In this document: positions 52,878-63,898 of the stretch, one piece after another
Position numbering within the stretch: the first letter of the stretch is position 1
Layout: each line of letters begins with the position of its first letter
NCBI RefSeq assembly: GCF_001550135.1
Contig: NZ_LRUE01000015.1
Location: 744,001-808,000, forward strand
Source of the DNA: Pseudoalteromonas shioyasakiensis
Lineage (GTDB): Bacteria > Pseudomonadota > Gammaproteobacteria > Enterobacterales > Alteromonadaceae
Direction of reading: 5' to 3'
Length of the DNA stretch: 64,000 bases
Position numbers and translations under genes: made by a program
The notes under the pieces: generated by a model
Database searches by the model: none
What the model was told of the DNA's origin: nothing
What the model saw: the letters and a program-made list of their open reading frames with translations, nothing else

Positions 52878-54596
52878 ATGAAAAAAAACAACTTTGAAAC
52901 TAACTCAACCTTCAGTCCTACAACAAACTTGCCTGACGTTCGCTTCTTAGAGCTCATTGAATCACTCTCAAAAGTAGCTGTTCAAGGCTACAATCGACAT
53001 CGTGAAGTAATTTATTGGAATAAAGCAAGTACCTTTCTATATGGGTACACTCAAACTGAAGCTTTAGGAAAAAAACTAGAAGATTTGATCATCCCTCCTT
53101 CAATGAAAAAGGATGTCATTGCAGCACATAAAAATTGGCTTGAACACAACATTCCCATTCCATCATCCGAATTAACTTTACAAGATATTAAGGGTCAGCC
53201 GGTGCCTGTTTTTTCATCTCATGTTTTATTAAAAACTAGAGGAGATGAATTTGAAATGTTTTGTTTAGATATTGATATTTCTGAGCAAGTATCTGTTCGT
53301 AAAGCTTTGGAAAAAATGGTGTCTTATGATCCAATAACTAACTGTTTGAATCGTCATTCCATCGAGTTAGTTATTAATGAGCTTATAACAAGCAATATAA
53401 AGGGCTTTTCTCTACTATTTATCGATATAGATCGATTCAAAGATGTGAATGATGTTTTCGGCTATGAAGCGGGTGATGAATTACTCCTTAAAGTTTCTGA
53501 GCGCCTCTCTACCCCATTAGAAAAAACTGACTACATAGCTCGCTTTAGCGCTGATGAATTCATAGTTATTTTGAGTTCGAAGCCCTCATCAAATCATGAA
53601 AAATTAACTCAGCTTTTGGTTGATTCATTTAATTCACCTTTAAAACTGCATGACCAACTGATTTTTATTTCAATTAGTGTCGGGATCTGTCGTTTTCCGA
53701 ATGATGGAAATTCAGTAAGAACTTTATTACAGTGCGCTGAAACCGCAATGTACGACGCCAAGGAAAATGGACGTAGTCAGTTTAGAATTTATAACAAAGC
53801 GATGAGCGATAGCTCGCATTTCCAGATTGAGATATCACAGCGCCTCAGAGAGTCACTAATACATGAAGAGTTTCACCTTGTATATCAACCCATCTACTGC
53901 GCTCAGTCTGAAAAAATAGTTGCTTGTGAGGCTCTATTGCGTTGGGATTCTAATGCTAATAAAAACAATACCACTCCTGATACTTTTATACCCATTGCGG
54001 AAAAAGTCGGTCTCATGATCCCAATTGGTAACTTAATATTTCATATGGCCCTCAAAGAACTAAAAAAATGGCGCTCTAATGGTATAAATGATGTTCGCAT
54101 GCTGATTAATATTTCAGGAAAGCAATTGCTCCAAAAGGAGTTCTTTTCACAGCTTTCTGAATTACTTGAAATATATGAACTTATCCCATCAGATATTGGA
54201 CTAGAGCTAACAGAGCATGCCTTAATTGAAGCTGATGATGAACTTCTAAAAAACTTATCATTACTTCAAGTACAAGGCGTAGACATTGCTATTGATGATT
54301 TTGGGACTGGCTATTCATCTTTAAGTTACTTAAATAAACTCCCAGTTAACACGTTAAAGATCGATAAGTCATTCGTAGACTATGCACCATACAGAAATAA
54401 TGATAGTGCCATATTTGAAGCTATTGTGGGTGTTGCGCATAAACTAGATCTTTTAGTTATTGCTGAGGGAGTAGAAACAACGCAGCATGTTGAATACTGC
54501 AAGTCTAAAAATGTCGACATGCTTCAAGGTTATAGCTATTCTAAGCCATTATCTTCACAAGATCTGGAAAGTTTTTTGTTACCGTTTAAATCTTAA
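52878..54596 (+). CDS. PAS - degenerate GGDEF - EAL phosphodiesterase
   Basis: A 572-residue cytosolic protein. A PAS domain (residues about 25-140, with WNKASTFLYGYTQTEALGK) is followed by a GGDEF domain whose signature is SADEF, so cyclase activity is unlikely; it may bind GTP as an activator. The EAL domain is complete: CEALLRWD, NISGKQLL, LTEHALIE, DDFGTGYSSL, KIDKSFV, AEGVET and LQGYSYSKPL. c-di-GMP hydrolysis is therefore predicted, opposing the two flanking cyclases. Confidence 0.92.
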   Translation: MKKNNFETNSTFSPTTNLPDVRFLELIESLSKVAVQGYNRHREVIYWNKASTFLYGYTQTEALGKKLEDLIIPPSMKKDVIAAHKNWLEHNIPIPSSELTLQDIKGQPVPVFSSHVLLKTRGDEFEMFCLDIDISEQVSVRKALEKMVSYDPITNCLNRHSIELVINELITSNIKGFSLLFIDIDRFKDVNDVFGYEAGDELLLKVSERLSTPLEKTDYIARFSADEFIVILSSKPSSNHEKLTQLLVDSFNSPLKLHDQLIFISISVGICRFPNDGNSVRTLLQCAETAMYDAKENGRSQFRIYNKAMSDSSHFQIEISQRLRESLIHEEFHLVYQPIYCAQSEKIVACEALLRWDSNANKNNTTPDTFIPIAEKVGLMIPIGNLIFHMALKELKKWRSNGINDVRMLINISGKQLLQKEFFSQLSELLEIYELIPSDIGLELTEHALIEADDELLKNLSLLQVQGVDIAIDDFGTGYSSLSYLNKLPVNTLKIDKSFVDYAPYRNNDSAIFEAIVGVAHKLDLLVIAEGVETTQHVEYCKSKNVDMLQGYSYSKPLSSQDLESFLLPFKS

Positions 54597-54667
54597 ATAA
54601 CTTGCTACACCACCCATTTGAACATTAGTTTGGAACGTGATTTTAATGAGTAGGTAACGTATTTTAC

Positions 54668-55717
54668 CTAGTATTCAACACGGTTTTTCCCTTCTTTTTT
54701 CGCTTTATATAGTAGTTTATCAGCTTGCTTTATCACATCTTTAATGGACAATTTTTTATGTAACTCAACCACACCGGCACTAAATGTAAAATTCAACGCT
54801 TTGTTACCATGGTTAATCAACATAGTTTTAACTCCACTTTGCAGCCTTACTAGAGCATTCTTAGCCTCTATGACATTGACCCCCTGAAACACAATAACGA
54901 ACTCTTCACCTCCAAAGCGAAAAATTAAATCTTCACGCCTAAGAAAAGTCTGAGCTATCTTTGAAAACCCCTTTAATACCTCATCACCTGCTTGGTGACC
55001 GTACGTGTCATTTATTGATTTAAAATTATCGAAATCAATAAAACCAATAGCCAAAGGCAAGCTTTTTCGTACATGGAGGCTTATAGTTCTTTCAATGGCA
55101 TCAAAAAAATACCGACGATTATAAACACCAGTTAAGTCATCATAAAACACTAAGTTAACAAGCTTATCTTCTAGCTTAGCTTGTTTTTGGGCCATAAATC
55201 GATATGTACAACAATCAGCAATCAACTCAGCAAAATAAACTTCATCCTTATTCCACTCTCTGAAATTGGCTTTTTGTTCAAAACAAACAACCCCGATAGG
55301 ACTCCCTTCACTAAAGATAATTGTATCAAGCATCGACTTGATATTTTCTGTTTTTAAATAAGTATAAGTGAAGTCGATTGTTCTATGATCAGTATGCGCA
55401 TTATCAGCTATAATTGGAGCGCCGAATTCTATTGCTTCAAAATAGCGCGGGTAATCACTCTTAGTTAGATATGGTAGGTCTTTAGGGATATCATTAACTC
55501 CCCAATCAGTATTTGCAACACACTCTAAAATGCTTTTTTCTGGGTCCGAATTAAGCAACCAAACAGAAATACGACTGACATCCAAAGTTTCAAGTGAATC
55601 CTGCAAAACTTGCCACATAAATACTTGCACCGGGGCACTGTAATCAACCTTCATTGATGCATGGCGCCGGATTAAATTGGAGCTAACTAGAATTTTATCG
55701 TAATTATCCAAAAACAA
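54668..55717 (-). CDS. GAF-GGDEF diguanylate cyclase
   Basis: A 349-residue cytosolic protein. The N-terminal half is GAF-like (SRISVWLLNSDPEKSILEC, then GSPIGVVCFEQK). The GGDEF domain has the intact active site RFGGEEF and I-site RRED five residues before it; DDLTGVYNRRYF and GFIDFDNFKSINDTYGHQAGD are typical. It is transcribed toward the EAL gene. With its two neighbours it makes a cyclase/esterase/cyclase group within the accessory region. Confidence 0.92.
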   Translation of the reverse strand: MFLDNYDKILVSSNLIRRHASMKVDYSAPVQVFMWQVLQDSLETLDVSRISVWLLNSDPEKSILECVANTDWGVNDIPKDLPYLTKSDYPRYFEAIEFGAPIIADNAHTDHRTIDFTYTYLKTENIKSMLDTIIFSEGSPIGVVCFEQKANFREWNKDEVYFAELIADCCTYRFMAQKQAKLEDKLVNLVFYDDLTGVYNRRYFFDAIERTISLHVRKSLPLAIGFIDFDNFKSINDTYGHQAGDEVLKGFSKIAQTFLRREDLIFRFGGEEFVIVFQGVNVIEAKNALVRLQSGVKTMLINHGNKALNFTFSAGVVELHKKLSIKDVIKQADKLLYKAKKEGKNRVEY

Positions 55718-55932
55718 CCCTTATAACTAACTATAGAAATCTTCAAAGAAATGTAACTTACACATATAAGGTTAAAATAACGTAATCGGTTAACACGTAA
55801 ATAACATACACAATTCCATGAAAACTCCAATTTGAATTAGAACAAAACACTTAGAGTGGTAACTTGATTTCAATTCAATGCAGAGAAAACAAAGAAGTAC
55901 CCCCGACGCCAACCAAATCACAAACTTAACAT

Positions 55933-56106
55933 GGCTATCACATCGATAAAATCAATCAACTCAAAACAAAACTTAAAAAAGCACTCAAGCGTGTAGATGA
56001 GCTTTGGGACGTTGCTGAACCTAACACTCCTAAAGGAGAAGAGCTTGTTATGCTTACTCAATTAATCGAAGATTACAAGTTAGCAAACACTGTTTCTCAA
56101 AGGTGA
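55933..56106 (+). pseudogene. higA antitoxin 5' fragment cut by the IS element
   Basis: The frame begins MAITSIKSINSKQNLKALK, then RVDELWDVAEPNTPKGEEL and MLTQLIEDYK, a good match to the N-terminal part of HigA-type antitoxins. After residue 57 it runs into the IS3-family element and stops at once (TGA inside the left inverted repeat). The helix-turn-helix half is missing and was not found on the other side of the IS. No higB toxin gene precedes it. Confidence 0.78.
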
Positions 56107-56153
56107 ATCGCCCCGAGTTTGCCAGAGACTCAATAACTTGAGAAACTGGAACT

Positions 56154-57373
<1,220 letters not shown>

Positions 57374-57567
57374 CTTAAACAAACTAGTCTCCGATGAACT
57401 CGGGGCGATTCATGAGTAACATCCGTATTCTTTTTTATATAAGCGGTATTGTAAAATAAGCTTTATTTAAGCCCATATTCCACTTGCTTGATCCTTAACA
57501 AACTTTTCATTTATCTTACTGGGTGGTCAAGTTAACTAACCACAATACCACTGAAAAACAGTAAAAC

Positions 57568-60500
57568 TTATTCGACAAGCGAAAGCCACTGCTCAAATTG
57601 CTTAATAGTAGTTTCATGCTTTCTTTTTAAGCCCAGTTCAGAGCACATCTCTTCTACAGGGTTTGAGCTATTATTACTTTTAGCAAAAGTTGCTAATCCT
57701 AGAGCTTCCTCAAAAGCAAGCTCTTTCCAGTTTCTCTCGTATCCAAACGCGTTCACACCACGCCAATGTATTAACTCGCAAGTATCTTCTGGCGATAACC
57801 AAACTGTTGGCGAGAAACCCGAATTCTCTTTAATTCCTGCCCATGGCTTTAAAAGCTCATAAATGTAATCAACTTGCTTTTTACTCGTACGTGTTAAGCC
57901 GTGTAAGTTAGCAATCTCCAATGCCAAAGTATGTAATGTGATACCGGGTCTTTCTTTCAATGTTTCTTGAGCAATTTCGGTTAACCGTGGCTTATACTCT
58001 TCTTTAAAGTAGTTGCTTGCATCAAGCACATTACTGGTAAGCTGTTGAGTATTTGCTACAAGAGATGTTTCATGTTGAGCTGAAGATGTTTTGCAATTGG
58101 TATTAGCAGCCGTTTTTAGAACCTCTGCTTCTGCTTCTGCTTCTGCTTCTGCTTCTGCTTCTGCTTCTGCTTCTGCTTCTGCTTCTGCTTCTGCTTCTGC
58201 TTCTGCTTCTGCTTCTGCTTCTGCTTCTGCTTCTGCTTCTGCTTCTGCTTCTAACAAGCTATCCTTTTCTCTCTCAGTAGCAAGTATTTCATTTAACTTT
58301 GAATCTAACTTTTTCAGTGCACTTTCTGAATCTACAAAATAGTCCGTAGACCAGAGCCTAACGATATTCCAACCTAAACTTTCAAGGATTATTTGTCTTA
58401 CGCGATCTCTATCTCTAGCTGCTGGTGAGCCGTGATATGTAGCACCGTCGCATTCGACACCAGCAATGTAGCATCCGGGTTTATCTGGATGAAGAATCCC
58501 TAAATCAACTCTGAACTTACTGACACCAACCTGTGTTTGGACCTTCCAACCCATGTTGCGTAATTCGTTTGCAACGGCTTGTTCAAAATCACTATCAAAC
58601 TGATCCACTCCGTAACGAGCCGACGTACTTTCCGCAAGTGAAATAGGCCCTCTTTCAGCAAACTCTAAATAATGTTTTAAATGTTCGATAGCAGTTGAAG
58701 AGGTACGGCTCAAATCAATCATTGAAGAATCAAAACTACTGAAAATTACGACTTCAGTCGTTGCTCTCGTAATGGCAACATTAAGTCTGCGCTCACCACC
58801 TTGTTTGTTTAATGGACCGAAGTTCATACTCATCGTTTTCGCTTCTGGCTCAGTAGGACCATAACCTAAACTAAGCATTATGATATCTCGCTCATCACCT
58901 TGAACTGACTCTAAGTTTTTAACAAAAACAGGCTCTCTAGTTTCTGCTTCATGAAAATACTTTTCAATTTTTGGGTTATTCCTTCTAGCATCGTCGAGTA
59001 AGTCTTCAATAGTGCGTTGCTGCTCTGTGTTTAAAGTAACGACACCAATTGACAATTTCTGTTGCTGCTTGTTGAGCAATCGCTTAGTGATTTCGTTTAC
59101 AACAGCCTGTGCTTCTTTGATATTGTTCCGACCCTTGCCCTTTGCATAAAGGCCATTAACCCGATGTAAAGAAACAGCTGACTCTTTTGTCTCTGATGAT
59201 GGGTAAGTTACTAATGAGTTTTCGTAGTACTTGCTGTTTGAGAATGCAATTAGAGTCTCATGTTTGCTTCGGTAGTGACCCATCAACCTTTTTAGCGGTA
59301 ATCGAGCAGCTAAAGCTTGATCTAAAATAGATTCAAGATCTTCTTCATCTGGGGCATCGGAAGTACCGGCCGCGAAGAAGTTGGTTGGAGGCATTTGTTT
59401 AGGATCACCAACAATAATTACATTGCGCCCTCTGGCAATTGAGCCGACAGAATCCCATGTTGTCATTTGAGATGCTTCATCAAACACAACTAGGTCAAAT
59501 CCTCTAAAGTCTGATGGCAGAAATTGAGCAACAGATAACGGTGACATCATCATACATGGAGTAAGCTCCAGCAATGACTCACCAAGCTCTTTAATCAAAG
59601 CTCTAATTGGGATATGACGAGTTTTTTTCTGGATCTCTTTCGACAAAACTCCGAAGTGAAGGTCGTTTTTAGCATCTTTGATTTCACTAGTTGGCACTCG
59701 ACTTGAAGCCAGAGCAATAATGTAATCACTTGTTACTTCAGCTACTTTTTCATCTAATTTACGGAATGCTTCAATAGTAGCTTCATGTGTTGAAGCCTTA
59801 AATTCTCTTAAAATTTCACTGTCATCAATCAAAAGAGGTGCAAGCCAAGAAAAATAAGCTAATTCAAATTGCTCTAGTAATTCTGAAGATGAAATAACAC
59901 CTTGGCTTAATGCCTGCTCAACAGACTCTAAACCAACGCTATTAGCTTTTGCTTTGGCACAAACCCACTCACACCAGCTTTTAAGTTTCGCTTGATTGTT
60001 TTTTATTACACTTAAGGCTTGACTTAATTCAGTTAAACTTGAACCTGAAGTATCTGTAACATTGAAATCGAGTAAGTTATTGTGCGCCTGTTCAAATTCT
60101 TTATAACTAAAGGCGAAATCATCTAATTTAGCCTCTAGTTGAGAGTTTTCAATAAAATCTCTGCCGTCAACAAATTGCTTTTTAATTACTATTAAAGCTT
60201 CTGTTGGGTCATTACATAACGAAAGAGCGCTATTTAACTTAGCTTTTACTTTTCTTCCGAACCCCACGGTAGCTATTAAGTCTTTCGAAGTTGTTAACCA
60301 ACCTTTCCAAATACCTAACGCTTCAAGTTCATCATTAGTTTCAGAAATATCATTGGCAAGCTGCTTTGCTTCTAATAGCTCAGCTAAAATAGAAAGATCA
60401 CTAAACTTCTTAAACCCAAACTCATTTGCTTGTTTATTAACTTTCCACTTAGCAAATAGAGATTTAAGCCAACTACTATTTGCAGCTTCATATTCTGAGT

Positions 60501-63474
60501 ACCACCTGCTTATTGGAGCTTTCAATAGCTGACTAACTTCAATATTGCTACCTAGCTTGCTAATAAGCTCATCTAACTTTTCTTTTTTGAGAGCTAAGTT
60601 CTCTATAAGCTCAAATCGCTCGTTAAAGCCTGATTTTAAGACAAAAGTTATATCACGGTACTTCACAAGTTCTTTTAATTCATAAAATGAATTCAAGGCC
60701 AAGAAATTCTTGTTGTTCAGCTCAGGTGCATCGATGCCTAGGGTAGAAAGAGCCGATTGGAATTTATCTGTAATACTTTCAAATTCAATAAACCAAGCTT
60801 CAACTTTATTTATTAGCTGGCTTTGCCAAACATTTGACCATGCAGTAGCATTTATATAAGAGAAGCTAGTAAAGTCGAGTTCTTGAATATCTTCAAAGGC
60901 AATTTTAAGCTGCAAAACGATTTCATTTAGTGTGTTCAAGTCACTTTTTAAGGTTTTATCTGCACTTAAATCTAATGGCCAATTTAAGTTAAGTTTGACT
61001 TTCCCCTTATGAAGAGCAAGCCTTGATATTGCGTCTCGAACGGATACTCCTGACTGTGATTTTTTATGTAGCTCTCTCACATAATCATTTAACTTATCTT
61101 TTTTATCCTTTAGCTCAGAAACATGCATAGACCACGCATTAGGATTTAATCCCTCTCTTGATTGCCAAGCCTGAGCTAATTGCTCTAAAACGACCTTTTT
61201 GTTCGCTTTATTACTGTGAAGCTCTAAACATAGATGGTCCAAACCTACTTTTTGCAATCGCTTGTATACTACATTCAATGCAGCCATTTTTTCAGCTACA
61301 AATAAAACCTTCCGCCCCTTACCAATATTATGAGCGATAATGTTAGCTATTGTTTCGGATTTACCTGTCCCCGGAGGTCCTTCAAGTACAAAATCTTGCT
61401 CTTTTGCTGAAGCATCAACAGCAACTAATTGCGAACTATCACAATTAAGAGGCGTAAACACTTCAGCAGGGTCTATAGCCTCATCAACTTGATGTTGTTC
61501 AACAAACTCAGCAGATTGAATATAAGCATCTTTTGGACTTTCTACTAAGTGCTGAACAAATCGATTTTCTTTTAAGTCATCCAATCTGTCTCTTAAATCT
61601 TTCCACATCAAATATTTTGCAAATGAAAATGAAGATAAAACTAATTCCTCAACTACCTCAAATCCCTTTTGCTCACTGACAGCCTGCCTTACCTGACTCC
61701 AAATAAATGGAACATCTATCCCACTTTCATCTTCAGGCAGCTCATCTTTAAATACATTTAAGTTGATATCGTGTTCAGATAGCAAAAACTCGATCAAAGT
61801 AAGATTAAAGATTGCTTCCTCACCTTGTAATTGCTCAACATAAATGGGAGCTCGAGCACTTTTTCGAGTGAGGTTAACTGGAATAAGAATTAATGGGGCT
61901 TTAAAGCTTCGGGTATCCTCTGGGTTCTCTTTCCACTTAAGGAAACCCAGTGCTAAGAAAAGTGTATTTGAACCACTTTCTTCTAAATCATTTTTTGCTT
62001 TCCGAAACAGCTCGATAGCATTTTTTTCTACCTTTTTAGGAGGCTGATTAGCTAATAAAATTTTATTATTTAACTGATTAAGAGCGTACTCTTTATGTAT
62101 TTCCGAGCCGGTTTGGAAACGAAATAACTCACTGTCTCGTTCTGAATCAAAATATGGACTTTCTTGAGTTGATAAGAATTTAAACTTTGTCCCATCCGCC
62201 AACATATCTTCCATATTAGCTATATCAGGACAATATAACTTTATACATACCGACTTATCATTGAAATTTAAAAGTTTATTTCTCTTAGTTAAATCAAGAA
62301 GCTTTCGGCACCATGAGTCAATGCGTGTTTCAGGGCTTTCTTCGACAACACGCTCTTCAGCACGAACGGGAGGTAAAGGAGGAACTTCAGGTAAAGTAAG
62401 TTCAACTGTTTCATCTACTGATTCAGTTTCAGCTTTAGCCTCTTCTATAGTTGATAACGGTTTAATTGACTGAGCTCGTGCTTGGCCAATATCTAAAACC
62501 ATTACAAACTCTTCTTCTTTATCCTCGGCAAGTAAATTTCTGGCATGATCTTTTGCTTGTTCAAATGTAACAGGGGAAGCATTTGTTACGAGCGTTGTTT
62601 CAAACAAGACTAAATCTCGGTTATCCACGCGCTTTCTTATATCCTGTGGATCATCATTACAAAGAATTGGCAACTTCTCATCAATTAACCAAGCACCAGC
62701 AAAAGCATGCCCACTAGTGATAGCCACCACAGGATTTAGACCCATAGCTTCTATACAACTTGCAAATAAGACAGAAGAATCTAAACAAGCGGCCATTTTA
62801 GATTGGCTGATATCCGCTGCTAGACGAATTCGTTGGCCTGTTTTTGCGAAGCCTTGAGGAGGGCTGACATATGCTAACTTTTCTTGAAAAATGACATTCC
62901 AAAGCGCAGCAAGCATCAAATATGGCTTTTCTCTAGTGTTCGACTGATATCCATCTACTGAGCGTCCATGGCCACTACTTTCTAAAAGTAAAGCGACTTT
63001 TCTAACTAAAGACTCTACGTATAAACCATTTGGCTTTACAAAAGCCGCTAGTAAATCTGGCTGACGACTCTCTCCACCCCAAAAATTGGCGGGGAGAATA
63101 CTCACTTTATGCTCACTACTACACAGGAGAAGGTTTTCATCATCCAGTAGCTCAAATTTAAGCCCTAGAAGAACTTCTTCGGTCAGGCCAAAAAGTGTTT
63201 CAAAAGGAAATTTAAGTTCTTTGACTGGTAATTTAACTGACTGTCCAGAAATCACTTCATCAATAAGCCACTCAGAGGAGTCTAACCAACCTTCAATAGC
63301 ATTCAATCTTAACTTTAAATTACGATGGACTGGTTTGTCGTAACATTCCGGTACAATGATTTGGATATTACGCAAAACTGAATATGAATTTTGCTGTGCA
63401 GCTAGTGAAAAAGTAGAAATCACATCAACTTCTAATTCAATATTGCCTTGGTTTTGCTTATTAACTTCTTCCAT
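57568..63474 (-). CDS. HheA-like defence protein: transglutaminase-like - DUF4011 - SF1 helicase - Vsr-like nuclease - DUF3320
   Basis: A 1968-residue protein. In order: a transglutaminase-like region with Cys and His motifs (MAACLDSSVLFASC near 230, TSGHAFAG); DUF4011 (CRKLLDLTKRNKLLNF near 391); an SF1 Upf1-like helicase with Walker A GPPGTGKSETIA near 703, DEAD-box-type FDEASQM near 1333, QGDERDIIML and AITRATTEV near 1568; a Vsr/MTES_1575-like nuclease (FRVDLGILHPD, then VECDGATYHGS near 1675); a (Glu-Ala)n linker; and DUF3320 near the C-terminus. This order matches the antiphage protein known as HheA. It probably unwinds and cuts invading DNA. It stands alone on its strand beside an IS element. 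Confidence 0.88.
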   Translation of the reverse strand: MEEVNKQNQGNIELEVDVISTFSLAAQQNSYSVLRNIQIIVPECYDKPVHRNLKLRLNAIEGWLDSSEWLIDEVISGQSVKLPVKELKFPFETLFGLTEEVLLGLKFELLDDENLLLCSSEHKVSILPANFWGGESRQPDLLAAFVKPNGLYVESLVRKVALLLESSGHGRSVDGYQSNTREKPYLMLAALWNVIFQEKLAYVSPPQGFAKTGQRIRLAADISQSKMAACLDSSVLFASCIEAMGLNPVVAITSGHAFAGAWLIDEKLPILCNDDPQDIRKRVDNRDLVLFETTLVTNASPVTFEQAKDHARNLLAEDKEEEFVMVLDIGQARAQSIKPLSTIEEAKAETESVDETVELTLPEVPPLPPVRAEERVVEESPETRIDSWCRKLLDLTKRNKLLNFNDKSVCIKLYCPDIANMEDMLADGTKFKFLSTQESPYFDSERDSELFRFQTGSEIHKEYALNQLNNKILLANQPPKKVEKNAIELFRKAKNDLEESGSNTLFLALGFLKWKENPEDTRSFKAPLILIPVNLTRKSARAPIYVEQLQGEEAIFNLTLIEFLLSEHDINLNVFKDELPEDESGIDVPFIWSQVRQAVSEQKGFEVVEELVLSSFSFAKYLMWKDLRDRLDDLKENRFVQHLVESPKDAYIQSAEFVEQHQVDEAIDPAEVFTPLNCDSSQLVAVDASAKEQDFVLEGPPGTGKSETIANIIAHNIGKGRKVLFVAEKMAALNVVYKRLQKVGLDHLCLELHSNKANKKVVLEQLAQAWQSREGLNPNAWSMHVSELKDKKDKLNDYVRELHKKSQSGVSVRDAISRLALHKGKVKLNLNWPLDLSADKTLKSDLNTLNEIVLQLKIAFEDIQELDFTSFSYINATAWSNVWQSQLINKVEAWFIEFESITDKFQSALSTLGIDAPELNNKNFLALNSFYELKELVKYRDITFVLKSGFNERFELIENLALKKEKLDELISKLGSNIEVSQLLKAPISRWYSEYEAANSSWLKSLFAKWKVNKQANEFGFKKFSDLSILAELLEAKQLANDISETNDELEALGIWKGWLTTSKDLIATVGFGRKVKAKLNSALSLCNDPTEALIVIKKQFVDGRDFIENSQLEAKLDDFAFSYKEFEQAHNNLLDFNVTDTSGSSLTELSQALSVIKNNQAKLKSWCEWVCAKAKANSVGLESVEQALSQGVISSSELLEQFELAYFSWLAPLLIDDSEILREFKASTHEATIEAFRKLDEKVAEVTSDYIIALASSRVPTSEIKDAKNDLHFGVLSKEIQKKTRHIPIRALIKELGESLLELTPCMMMSPLSVAQFLPSDFRGFDLVVFDEASQMTTWDSVGSIARGRNVIIVGDPKQMPPTNFFAAGTSDAPDEEDLESILDQALAARLPLKRLMGHYRSKHETLIAFSNSKYYENSLVTYPSSETKESAVSLHRVNGLYAKGKGRNNIKEAQAVVNEITKRLLNKQQQKLSIGVVTLNTEQQRTIEDLLDDARRNNPKIEKYFHEAETREPVFVKNLESVQGDERDIIMLSLGYGPTEPEAKTMSMNFGPLNKQGGERRLNVAITRATTEVVIFSSFDSSMIDLSRTSSTAIEHLKHYLEFAERGPISLAESTSARYGVDQFDSDFEQAVANELRNMGWKVQTQVGVSKFRVDLGILHPDKPGCYIAGVECDGATYHGSPAARDRDRVRQIILESLGWNIVRLWSTDYFVDSESALKKLDSKLNEILATEREKDSLLEAEAEAEAEAEAEAEAEAEAEAEAEAEAEAEAEAEAEAEAEAEVLKTAANTNCKTSSAQHETSLVANTQQLTSNVLDASNYFKEEYKPRLTEIAQETLKERPGITLHTLALEIANLHGLTRTSKKQVDYIYELLKPWAGIKENSGFSPTVWLSPEDTCELIHWRGVNAFGYERNWKELAFEEALGLATFAKSNNSSNPVEEMCSELGLKRKHETTIKQFEQWLSLVE
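58124..58252. repeat. Perfect hexanucleotide repeat inside the hheA-like gene
   Basis: 129 bp of uninterrupted GCTTCT (about 21.5 copies) encode about 21 consecutive Glu-Ala dipeptides on the minus strand. The length keeps the reading frame for any whole-unit change. It links the Vsr-like nuclease to DUF3320. Confidence 0.97.
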
Positions 63475-63898
63475 GAGAGATTGTAACCCTTTGTTCTTGC
63501 TTAAGTAGCAATAGTAGTTTTAACCAATGTAACTAGAACATTAGGATTGGTCAAGAAACGGGCGGCACACATTTAATCTATGTCAAAAAGTTTTTGGTTA
63601 ACCTACACAGTTGAGTGGCTTAAAATTGTTGTGCAAAGAAGTGGCCAATACAACGACCCTTCCAGAAAAAGGTATAACTTGAAAATACGTAGTTTCTGCC
63701 TCAAAACTATTCAAAATACGAGCTATAAAGGTCCACTTTGAGCTAAAACAGACGGTCGTTCTAGCTCATTTTTGGACATAAACGCGTTAAAATATTTGAA
63801 GAGTCATGACTAAATTAAGGCATAAAAGTATGCCACTACATGGTAGTATTTAGTAAGGAACGCTGTGAATTCATTTCAGCACAATATGGGCACTAAGC
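63475..63898. other. Spacer upstream of the hheA-like gene
   Basis: About 424 bp in which I see no convincing gene, repeat or RNA structure. It should contain the promoter of the hheA-like gene; no clear -35/-10 pair stands out. Confidence 0.4.

Noticed and set aside
58091-58342. Plus-strand gene encoding a Ser-Ala repeat protein
   Set aside because: It is the antisense of the hexanucleotide tract in the hheA-like gene and has no ribosome-binding site or family resemblance.
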